Shown in pieces: positions 7,501 through 11,956 of a stretch of DNA of 11,956 nucleotides; position 1 is the stretch's first letter, and each line of letters opens with the position of its first letter. The notes beneath the pieces were generated by a model. It was not told the origin of the DNA and ran no database searches. It was given only the letters and a program-made list of their open reading frames with translations. Both the position numbers and the translations under genes were made by a program. Source of the DNA: Pseudomonadota bacterium (lineage in GTDB: Bacteria > Pseudomonadota > Alphaproteobacteria > Rhizobiales > Xanthobacteraceae); assembly GCA_021779635.1 (NCBI GenBank), contig JAJYAH010000137.1, forward strand, positions 1 through 11,956, written 5' to 3'.

Positions 7501-7784
7501 GGCTCAGGGGAGAAGGAAGGTCGGTATGCGATGCCGTGTATGAAGGTGCGGCGACCAGGCTAAGGCCCGTGTTGATGACGGCGTTGGTCGCCTCGCTCGG
7601 TTTCGTTCCGATGGCGATAGCAACCGGCGCCGGTGCCGAGGTGCAACGACCGCTTGCGTCCGTCGTTATCGGAGGGATCGTATCGTCCACCGTCCTGACC
7701 TTGCTGGTGCTCCCGGCGCTTTATGTATTGTTCCGGAAAGAGGCAAAGCCTGCTCCCGCGAACCCGTCCAGCGAGAGCGTCTAG
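4587..7784 (+). CDS. czcA: CzcA-like heavy-metal RND efflux pump (HME-RND)
   Basis: This 1065-residue inner-membrane proton/metal antiporter is the energy-coupling part of the CzcCBA pump. TM1 is near residues 14-33, followed by the HME signature LPIDAVPDVTNVQVQI and the first large periplasmic domain. TM2 starts near 347. TM4 carries DFGIIVDGAVIIVEN at 402-416, placing D402, D408 and E415 at the same numbers reported as essential in Cupriavidus CzcA. TM7 is near 538-554, followed by GGEFIPSLDEGDV and the second periplasmic domain with the HME motif QPIQMRFNELIAG. TM8 starts near 892 and the last TMs end before a short polar tail. The acidic TM4 motif is that of the Zn/Co/Cd/Ni subgroups; CusA-type Cu/Ag pumps differ here. 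The protein is full length with no frameshift. The start lies inside czcB with GAGG at 4577-4580, so it is translationally coupled. Confidence 0.97.
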   Translation: MIERLIEFSIRQRWLVMLVVLGLAAFGGWNFTRLPIDAVPDVTNVQVQINANAPGLSPLEAEQRITFPIETAMGGMPKLDYTRSISRYGLSQVTAVFQDGTDIYFARQLINERIQQVKDQLPSGIEVAMGPISTGLGEIYSYTVSAKPGAKSPNGSQYTPTQLRTIQDWIIKPQLRTVPGVVEVNSIGGYERQFHVLPNPARLMAYNFGFRDVLAALANNNSNVGAGYIERNGEQYLVRAPGQVATMEEIRDIVIGSRGGVPVRIRDVADVQEGMPLRTGAASVNGQETVLGTAMLLIGENSRTVAQRIAAKLQAISRSLPEGVVAKAVYDRTRLVEATIETVEKNLLEGAAVVIAALFLILGNIRAAMITACVIPLSMLFTITGMVGSKLSANLMSLGAIDFGIIVDGAVIIVENSLRLIAEQQGKHGRRLSLSERISTIRAGTSEVVRPSLFGTLIIAVVYLPVLTLTGTEGKMFFPMALTVLMALTAAVVLSVTFVPAAIAIGVRGKVSETENIFMRLARRLYLPLLDAAIRYRRSAVLLALGVVTGSLLAATRMGGEFIPSLDEGDVIIETIRIPGTSLTQSVEMQLRLENAIKQVPEVATVFSKVGTAEIANDPMPPNAVDTYVILKPKDHWPDSGKTKGEVVEELERVANTLPGSTYGMSQPIQMRFNELIAGIRSDVGIKIFGDDLDVLQGLAQQAQSIVRGIQGAADVKTEQVAGLPILTVKLDRQALSRYGLSVSDVQDVVEIAVGGKAAGKLYEGDRRFDIVVRLPEHLRGNLDSINAIPISLPATSDGSSLTRTAWTGSASTALRYVPLSSVAAIEVKPGPNQISRENGKRRIVVTANVRGRDLRSFVAEAQDAVDRKLKLPAGYWIGWGGQFEQLASATKRLAVVVPIALLLVFMLLFMSMGSLADALLVFSGVPLALTGGIAALVLRGLPLSISAGVGFIALSGVAVLNGLVIIAFIQRLRGEGRSVCDAVYEGAATRLRPVLMTALVASLGFVPMAIATGAGAEVQRPLASVVIGGIVSSTVLTLLVLPALYVLFRKEAKPAPANPSSESV

Positions 7785-7827
7785 TTTCGGAGCTTCCGAT
7801 TCCGTGACGATTTGAGAGGAACTTCGA

Positions 7828-8802
7828 ATGGCTTCAGACCGATCCCACTCGCATGCTGACAACCACAATGGGGGCGACAGCCATGACCATCACGACCATT
7901 CTCACGATCCCGGCCATGTTCACGCCCCCGCTGATTTCGGAGGGGCGTTTGCCGTCGGCGTCGCGCTGAACACCGCGCTGGTCGCGGCCGAGGGAATCTA
8001 TGGCTATCTCGGTAACTCGACCGCACTTATGGCGGACGCGGGGCACAATCTTGGTGATGTCCTGGGTTTGATTGTGGCGTGGAGTGCATCGGTGGCGGCC
8101 AAACGTGCGCCAAGCGGACGCTTTACCTACGGCTTTCGCCGGACTTCAATTCTCGCCGCTCTTGCAAATGCGGTTTTCCTGCTTGTCGCGATTGGCGCCA
8201 TCGGGCTCGAGTCGATCCAGCGTCTCTGGAGCCCGGAACCTGTCGCGGGAATTACCGTGATGGTCGTGGCGGCGATCGGTATCCTGATCAACGGCGCCAC
8301 TGCGCTGCTCTTCGCAAGCGGCCGGAAGGGGGATATCAACATTCGGGGCGCCTTTCTCCATATGGCGGGTGATGCCGCGGTCTCCGCCGGCGTTGTCGTT
8401 GCGACCGCACTGATCCAGTTCACGAATTGGTTGTGGCTGGATCCCGTGACGAGCCTGCTGATCTGTGCAGTCATCCTCTGGAGCACCTGGGGATTGTTGC
8501 GAGCTTCGATCGACATGTCGCTCGACGCCGCGCCGCGCGGTACCGACGTCGAGGCGGTGCGGCAGTTTCTATTGAGCCGCCCTGGCGTCGCAAACGTGCA
8601 TGACCTGCATGTCTGGCCGATCAGCACCACGGAGACCGCGATGACCTGCCACGTCGTCATGCCGTCCGGCCATCCCGGAGATGACTTCTTGATCGAATCG
8701 GCGAGTATACTGCGACGGTCATTCAAAATTGTGCACCCCACTCTGCAGATCGAAGTCAACGAAGATAACGCCTGCGCTTTGGCGCCCAATAGCGTCGTCT
8801 AG
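7828..8802 (+). CDS. czcD: CzcD/ZitB-like cation diffusion facilitator
   Basis: This 324-residue inner-membrane H+/metal antiporter should export Zn2+, and probably Co2+ and Cd2+, from cytoplasm to periplasm. The cytoplasmic N-terminus has 10 His between residues 7 and 32, mixed with Asp, a likely metal-sensing or delivery tail. Six TM segments follow. TM2 carries H73 and D77 (ADAGHNLGD) and TM5 carries H178 and D182 (HMAGD), the HD-HD tetrad typical of zinc-transporting CDFs. The cytoplasmic C-terminal domain begins near 238 and holds H258, H261 (HDLHVW) and H275, matching the usual CDF dimer-domain metal ligands. GAGAGGA at 7814-7820 sits 7 nt before the ATG. It follows czcA by 43 nt with no terminator visible, so it probably belongs to the same transcript and would feed metal to CzcCBA. 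The exact substrate cannot be read from the sequence. Confidence 0.95.
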   Translation: MASDRSHSHADNHNGGDSHDHHDHSHDPGHVHAPADFGGAFAVGVALNTALVAAEGIYGYLGNSTALMADAGHNLGDVLGLIVAWSASVAAKRAPSGRFTYGFRRTSILAALANAVFLLVAIGAIGLESIQRLWSPEPVAGITVMVVAAIGILINGATALLFASGRKGDINIRGAFLHMAGDAAVSAGVVVATALIQFTNWLWLDPVTSLLICAVILWSTWGLLRASIDMSLDAAPRGTDVEAVRQFLLSRPGVANVHDLHVWPISTTETAMTCHVVMPSGHPGDDFLIESASILRRSFKIVHPTLQIEVNEDNACALAPNSVV

Positions 8803-8869
8803 CCGGAGTACGAGGTGACCGCACTGTTGTCCGGGAGAGGACGACCAAATGATCGGCGAGAGGTGTGAG

Positions 8870-9256
8870 ATGATTATTAGACGATCTCTGTCCGCGCTTT
8901 TTTTGCTGCTGATGACATGCAACGCCCTATCGGCGAAGGGCGGCTCCTATCGCATGGAAGACCGGTATAATCCACAGCATGTCGACAACCTACCTGCCGA
9001 AGTCCGCACCTCCATCTTCCGCACATGCAAAGAGCCAAGCACATGCAAAGAGCCAAAAGCTTTGCATCCGTTCGCGGCCTATTCGGATGGCTCGAGAAAG
9101 ATAGAGCTTCACTTCGAACATTTCCTCTGCAATGGGGGCGACAGCTATTGCCGCCCATCAGGGTGCTTGCATCAAGTCTGGGTTTGGGAGCGCGGTGACT
9201 ATCGTCTCACGCAAAGTTTCTACGCTCCCGCGGGCGATAGAATTGGCGCAGGGTAG
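8870..9256 (+). CDS. Small secreted cysteine-containing protein, paralogue of the 1373-1726 product
   Basis: This encodes 128 residues in an unnamed family shared with the gene at 1373. ATG 8870 is chosen over ATG 8849, although both have a GAGAGG upstream (8858-8863 and 8835-8840). The shorter form begins MIIRRSLSALFLLL, which aligns end to end with the paralogue's signal peptide; the longer one adds MIGERCE, with acidic residues before the hydrophobic core. The mature protein holds KGG (23-25), EDRY, QH, NLP, VR, KALH, LHFE and GCLHQ, with Cys at 53, 59, 87, 94 and 99. C59, C87, C94 and C99 match the four Cys of the paralogue. C53 is extra and comes from an 18-bp tandem duplication. It follows the CDF gene by 67 nt, so it may end the efflux operon. 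Periplasmic location is likely; the function is unknown. Confidence 0.8.
   Translation: MIIRRSLSALFLLLMTCNALSAKGGSYRMEDRYNPQHVDNLPAEVRTSIFRTCKEPSTCKEPKALHPFAAYSDGSRKIELHFEHFLCNGGDSYCRPSGCLHQVWVWERGDYRLTQSFYAPAGDRIGAG
9021..9056 (+). repeat. Perfect 18-bp tandem duplication inside the second small secreted gene
   Basis: The unit GCACATGCAAAGAGCCAA occurs twice without a mismatch, at 9021-9038 and 9039-9056. It is in frame and duplicates six residues, giving TCKEPS then TCKEPK. The paralogue at 1373 has a single copy at this place (RRCPNAKALH against TCKEPKALH), so this is an insertion on this side. Perfect identity points to a recent duplication. Confidence 0.95.
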
Positions 9257-9401
9257 ACCCGGCTTTGCCGTTGCGAGGCCTTCGCGCTTCCGGCGAAAGC
9301 GATCGAGCAGCCTGGTTCGCGAACTCCGGGCACTAAAAACAAAGTCGATTGAGATGCACTGCGAGTGTTATCCTACGTAGTCAAAGGTCTCTTACAAACA
9401 C

Positions 9402-10268
9402 ATGCAGGAATCCCTGATTTGGAACTGGCGCGGACGGGATATTCAGCTCGGGGTCGATATCCGGGGAGAAGGTCCAACAGTTGTGATGTTGCCGGCATTG
9501 AGTTCAATCTCAAGCCGCAGCGAGATGCACCCGATCTCGGAGCTTTTGAACTCAAGCTTCAGATGTGTCGCGGTCGATTTGCCGGGGTTTGGTTCGCTGC
9601 CGCGGCCGCCGACCGCTTGGGCCCCGGATGCGTACCGCTCGTTCGTTGCGTTCATCCTTGAGCGTTTCTCGAATCCCGTCGCCACAGTCGCGGCCGGCCA
9701 TGCCGCCGGGTACCTAATTGGACACGCCGCCGGTCATCCCGGCTCGGCCGGCCGGCTGTGCCTGGTTGCACCGACCTGGCGAGGGCCGCTTCCGACAATG
9801 ATGGGCCGTCGGCACCCTGCGTTTCGCGCGCTGTCTCGCGTTGTCGATGTCCCTGCTCTTGGGACGGCGCTTTACAGGTTGAACGTCAATCGGCCGATGA
9901 TCCGCATGATGAGTCTGGGGCACGTTTACTCGGACCAGTCGTGGCTGACCGCGCAGCGTTTTGCGGAGAAGCTGCAGGTGACAAATGCTGTCGGCGCACG
10001 CCACGCCTCTTTCAGGTTCGTCGCCGGCGAACTCGATCCGATGACCAGCCGGGGCGAGTTCTTGCAAGCGGCACGACGCGTCGGCGATCCAATATTGGTC
10101 GTTTATGGTGCGAAGACGCCGCTTCGGTCGAAGTCGGAGATGCAAGCCCTATCGGAACTGCCGGGAATTTCCTCGGTCGAATTGCCCGAGGGAAAACTGG
10201 GCGTACATGAGGAGTTTCCAACGGAAACTGCTGCAGCCATTCGCCGTTTCCTGGGAGCGGCGCCTTAG
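9402..10268 (+). CDS. Alpha/beta-hydrolase-fold protein lacking the nucleophile serine
   Basis: This 288-residue protein has the strand order and motifs of an alpha/beta hydrolase: TVVMLPALSSISSRSEM near 26-42 in the oxyanion-hole position, VAVDLPGFGSLPRPP for strand 4 and its loop, then the elbow AAGHAAGYLIG. The elbow motif G-x-S-x-G reads G99-H100-A101-A102-G103, so the nucleophile is Ala. The acid position near 237 reads YGAKTPLRS without an Asp, though D212 (GELDP) lies nearby. The C-terminal His is present (H269 in GVHEEFP). The protein is otherwise full length and undamaged, so a non-catalytic or unusual member is more likely than a decaying gene. The recognisable mid-region VAPTWRGPLPTMMGRRHP suggests a defined subfamily. 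No signal peptide is seen, so it is likely cytoplasmic. The nearest purine-rich site is AAAGG at 9383-9387, rather far from the ATG. Nothing in the sequence links it to metals. Confidence 0.85.
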   Translation: MQESLIWNWRGRDIQLGVDIRGEGPTVVMLPALSSISSRSEMHPISELLNSSFRCVAVDLPGFGSLPRPPTAWAPDAYRSFVAFILERFSNPVATVAAGHAAGYLIGHAAGHPGSAGRLCLVAPTWRGPLPTMMGRRHPAFRALSRVVDVPALGTALYRLNVNRPMIRMMSLGHVYSDQSWLTAQRFAEKLQVTNAVGARHASFRFVAGELDPMTSRGEFLQAARRVGDPILVVYGAKTPLRSKSEMQALSELPGISSVELPEGKLGVHEEFPTETAAAIRRFLGAAP

Positions 10269-10294
10269 ACGAGGCGTTCAGCCGATTGCCTCGT
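10269..10294 (+). terminator. Hairpin just after the hydrolase gene, possible terminator
   Basis: ACGAGGC at 10269-10275 and GCCTCGT at 10288-10294 are perfectly complementary across a 12-nt loop, starting at the base after the TAG stop. One G-T and one A-T pair could extend the stem outward. Only a short T run (TTT, then CC) follows, so intrinsic termination would be weak. Its position is what favours a terminator role. Confidence 0.5.
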
Positions 10295-10388
10295 TTCCGA
10301 CGATGAGCGAAAAACCGAGAATAGCTGAGTTCCAATCCGCTCAACTCGCCACGAGTATGTGGAATCACACGGATGGGCCCCGCTGCTT

Positions 10389-10412
10389 AACCAAAATCCC
10401 CTCGGTTTGGTT
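10389..10412. other. Inverted repeat AACCAAA / TTTGGTT
   Basis: AACCAAA (10389-10395) and TTTGGTT (10406-10412) are perfect complements around a 10-nt loop, and G-T pairs could lengthen the stem outward. No T run follows on either strand, so a terminator is unlikely. It may be an operator or chance; it is reported as visible structure only. Confidence 0.4.
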
Positions 10413-10588
10413 GGGTAGAGCAAAATGCCCTCACGTGTGTCGGCCAACTATCCCTGGAAAGCCGGGGCATGACGCTTTCGCCAGGCGGAATGACAGCCGC
10501 CACGCAGCGATTGAAAGAGGCGCCAGTCGAAGGGGACGGACAGGGGTACCGCCGCTCAAGTGATCCTCCGGCGACGAAAGTTGTAGGC

Positions 10589-10618
10589 TTGTCAACGCGC
10601 GCTTAGCCGAACTATCAA
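10589..10618 (+). promoter_or_regulatory. Possible promoter for the binding-protein gene
   Basis: TTGTCA (10589-10594) and TATCAA (10613-10618) are 18 nt apart, close to a housekeeping consensus, and about 70 nt before the start codon at 10687. Both elements are imperfect and no transcription data support it. Confidence 0.3.
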
Positions 10619-10686
10619 TGGTCTTGCCGACTACAACGAATAAGACCTTGGCGTTGGTCTAGAAAAATCGAGGAGGAGCCTTAGGC

Positions 10687-11928
10687 ATGCGGAAGATGAT
10701 CATAACTGCTGCGATGGCCGTGCCATTTCTGGTTGGTGCGGCGCATGCGCAGGACAGTCTCAAGATTGGTTATATCGATCCTCTGTCAGGCGGCGGCGCC
10801 AGCATCGGCGAGGGCGGTCTCAAGACGTACCAGTTTCTTGCCGACGAACTGAATGCCAAGGGCGGCATTCTCGGCCACAAGGTCGAGATCGTGCCGATGG
10901 ACAACAAGACCAATCCGCAGGAAAGCCTGGTGCAGGCCCAGAAGGCGATCGACGCCGGCATCCACTACATCACCCAGGGTAACGGCTCGTCGGTGGCCGC
11001 GGCGCTCGAGGATTTCGTCACCAAGAACAACTCGCGCAATCCCGGCAAGGAGTTGCTGTATTTCAACTATGCCGCGGTGGATCCGGCGCTGACCAACGAG
11101 AAGTGCAGCTTTTGGCATTTCCGCTGGGACGCCAATTCCGACATCAAGATGGAGGCGCTCACCAACTACATGAAGGGCGAGCAATCCATCAAGAAGGTCT
11201 ACCTGATCAACCAGGATTATTCGTTTGGTCAGGCGGTTCGCACCGAGGCGCGCAAGATGCTCGCTGCAAAGCGACCCGACATCCAGATCGTTGGCGACGA
11301 AGTGCATCCGTTGCTCAAGGTGACCGACTTCTCGCCGTATATCGCCAAGATCAAGGCCTCCGGCGCTGATACCGTCGTCACCGGCAACTGGGGCCAGGAC
11401 ATTGCGCTGCTCTTGAAGGCGGCCGCGGACGCCGGCCTGAAGGTCAGCTGGTACACCTACTATGCCGGAGGCGCCGGCGGACCGACCGCGATCAAGCAGG
11501 CCGGCCTCGATCATCAGGTGTACCAGATCACCGAGGGCATCCCGAACTCCGGCAACAAGACGGCGATGGATTTCGAAAAAGAATTCCGCGCCAAGGAAAA
11601 TATGTCGCTGTGGTATCCGCGCGCCGTCAACGAGATGCGGATGTTCAAGGCAGCCGCCGAGAAGGCCAATTCGCTCGATCCGGTGAAGGTCGCCGCAGCG
11701 CTGGAGGGCATGAAGTTCGAGGTCCTTGATGGCGGCGAAGGCTTCATGCGCAAGGAAGACCACCAGTTCTTCCAGCCGATCTACATCTCCTCGTTCGGCA
11801 GCCTGAAGGACAAGGCGAAGGATCCGTTCGACGAGGAAAATACCGGTTGGGGCTGGCATCTCGTATCCAAGATCGACACCGCCCAGACCATCCTGCCGAC
11901 GACTTGCAAGATGAAGCGGCCTGACTGA
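10687..11928 (+). CDS. Branched-chain-amino-acid-type ABC transporter substrate-binding protein (LivK-like)
   Basis: This 413-residue periplasmic binding protein delivers a small solute to an ABC permease. The signal peptide spans about 1-22 (MRKMIITAAMAVPFLVGAAHA, cut before QDSLKIGYIDPLSG). The mature protein has the two-lobe Peripla_BP_6 layout: GGILGHKVEIVPMDNKTNPQESL in lobe one, then YFNYAAVDPALTNEKCSFWHFRWD, then VYLINQDYSFGQAVRTEA entering lobe two. The two mature Cys, in NEKCSFW and in TTCKMKRP at the C-terminus, may form a disulfide. AGGAGGAG at 10671-10678 precedes ATG 10687. Length is normal for the family. Members in this bacterial group bind branched-chain amino acids, urea-like compounds, aromatic acids or other ligands, so the substrate cannot be named. 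Permease and ATPase genes would be expected to the right of the window. The gene uses a more biased, high-expression-like codon set than the metal cluster. Confidence 0.93.
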   Translation: MRKMIITAAMAVPFLVGAAHAQDSLKIGYIDPLSGGGASIGEGGLKTYQFLADELNAKGGILGHKVEIVPMDNKTNPQESLVQAQKAIDAGIHYITQGNGSSVAAALEDFVTKNNSRNPGKELLYFNYAAVDPALTNEKCSFWHFRWDANSDIKMEALTNYMKGEQSIKKVYLINQDYSFGQAVRTEARKMLAAKRPDIQIVGDEVHPLLKVTDFSPYIAKIKASGADTVVTGNWGQDIALLLKAAADAGLKVSWYTYYAGGAGGPTAIKQAGLDHQVYQITEGIPNSGNKTAMDFEKEFRAKENMSLWYPRAVNEMRMFKAAAEKANSLDPVKVAAALEGMKFEVLDGGEGFMRKEDHQFFQPIYISSFGSLKDKAKDPFDEENTGWGWHLVSKIDTAQTILPTTCKMKRPD

Positions 11929-11956
11929 TCTGTCGATCGTTCCGCCCCGGTGCGCT

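Larger units (their letters stand above)
10295..10686. other. Non-coding stretch between the hydrolase and binding-protein genes
   Basis: I see no convincing gene in these 392 bases. The plus-strand frame open across 10105-10563 starts inside the hydrolase gene and has composition typical of a shadow. The stretch holds one small hairpin (10389-10412), a possible promoter (10589-10618) and the ribosome site of the next gene (10671-10678). It likely contains the regulatory region of the binding-protein gene. Confidence 0.6.

Noticed and set aside
4587..7784. CusA-type Cu/Ag pump
   Set aside because: TM4 carries the acidic DFGxxxDGAVxxxEN motif of divalent-cation pumps, and the neighbours are a CDF and no copper chaperone or CusF-like gene.
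9315..9324. GTTCGCGAAC palindrome after the second small secreted gene
   Set aside because: A ten-base palindrome without flanking symmetry or a T run is not enough to call an operator or a terminator.
10105..10563. Plus-strand frame of 152 codons running past the end of the hydrolase gene
   Set aside because: Its first third is an out-of-frame reading of the hydrolase, there is no ribosome site, and the rest is a low-similarity Arg-rich translation.
10786..11859. Minus-strand frame of 357 codons across the binding-protein gene
   Set aside because: It mirrors a strongly codon-biased gene with a clear family identity. Such long antisense frames are common in high-GC genes.
1..11956. CRISPR array, tRNA, rRNA, insertion sequence or prophage parts
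   Set aside because: I saw no regularly spaced repeats, tRNA-like folds, rRNA segments, transposase motifs or integrase genes in the window.

Overview
The window looks like chromosome of an alphaproteobacterium of the Bradyrhizobium group (Nitrobacteraceae). Three things suggest this: high-GC coding sequence with alphaproteobacterial style; a periplasmic binding protein of the large LivK-like set typical of these genomes; and, at about 780-1262, a non-coding stretch that I recognise from memory as a degenerate copy of an intergenic sequence recurring in Bradyrhizobium genomes. The genus is an inference, since no marker gene is present.

Layout. (1) 1-669, minus strand: a secreted protein of unknown function that runs off the left edge. 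(2) About 670-1372: an intergenic stretch holding the decayed dispersed repeat. (3) 1373-9256, all plus strand: a heavy-metal efflux cluster. In order it holds a small Cys-containing secreted protein (1373-1726), a small membrane-anchored protein with an HHCHGC motif in the position of CzcI (1907-2263), an outer-membrane factor czcC (2319-3617), a periplasmic adaptor czcB (3614-4594), an RND pump czcA (4587-7784), a cation diffusion facilitator like CzcD (7828-8802), and a second small Cys-containing secreted protein (8870-9256) that is a paralogue of the first. (4) 9402-10268: an alpha/beta-hydrolase-fold protein whose expected nucleophile serine is alanine. (5) 10269-10686: a hairpin and a non-coding stretch. 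(6) 10687-11928: a branched-chain-amino-acid-type ABC transporter binding protein, probably the first gene of a transporter operon continuing to the right.

How the genes work together. The CDF protein would move Zn2+/Co2+/Cd2+ from cytoplasm to periplasm. CzcCBA would then expel periplasmic metal across the outer membrane. CzcA carries the D402/D408/E415 motif of the divalent-cation HME-RND pumps rather than the monovalent Cu/Ag type. czcC-czcB-czcA overlap by 4 and 8 nt, and the CDF gene follows after 43 nt, so co-transcription is likely. No metal-responsive regulator is encoded in the window.

The most novel feature is the pair of small secreted proteins bracketing the efflux genes. They share a KGG / EDRY..QH..NLP..VR / KALH / LHFE / C..C....GCLHQ / YRL pattern that I do not recognise as any named family. 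Together with the HHCHGC protein they suggest a set of periplasmic accessory proteins dedicated to this pump.
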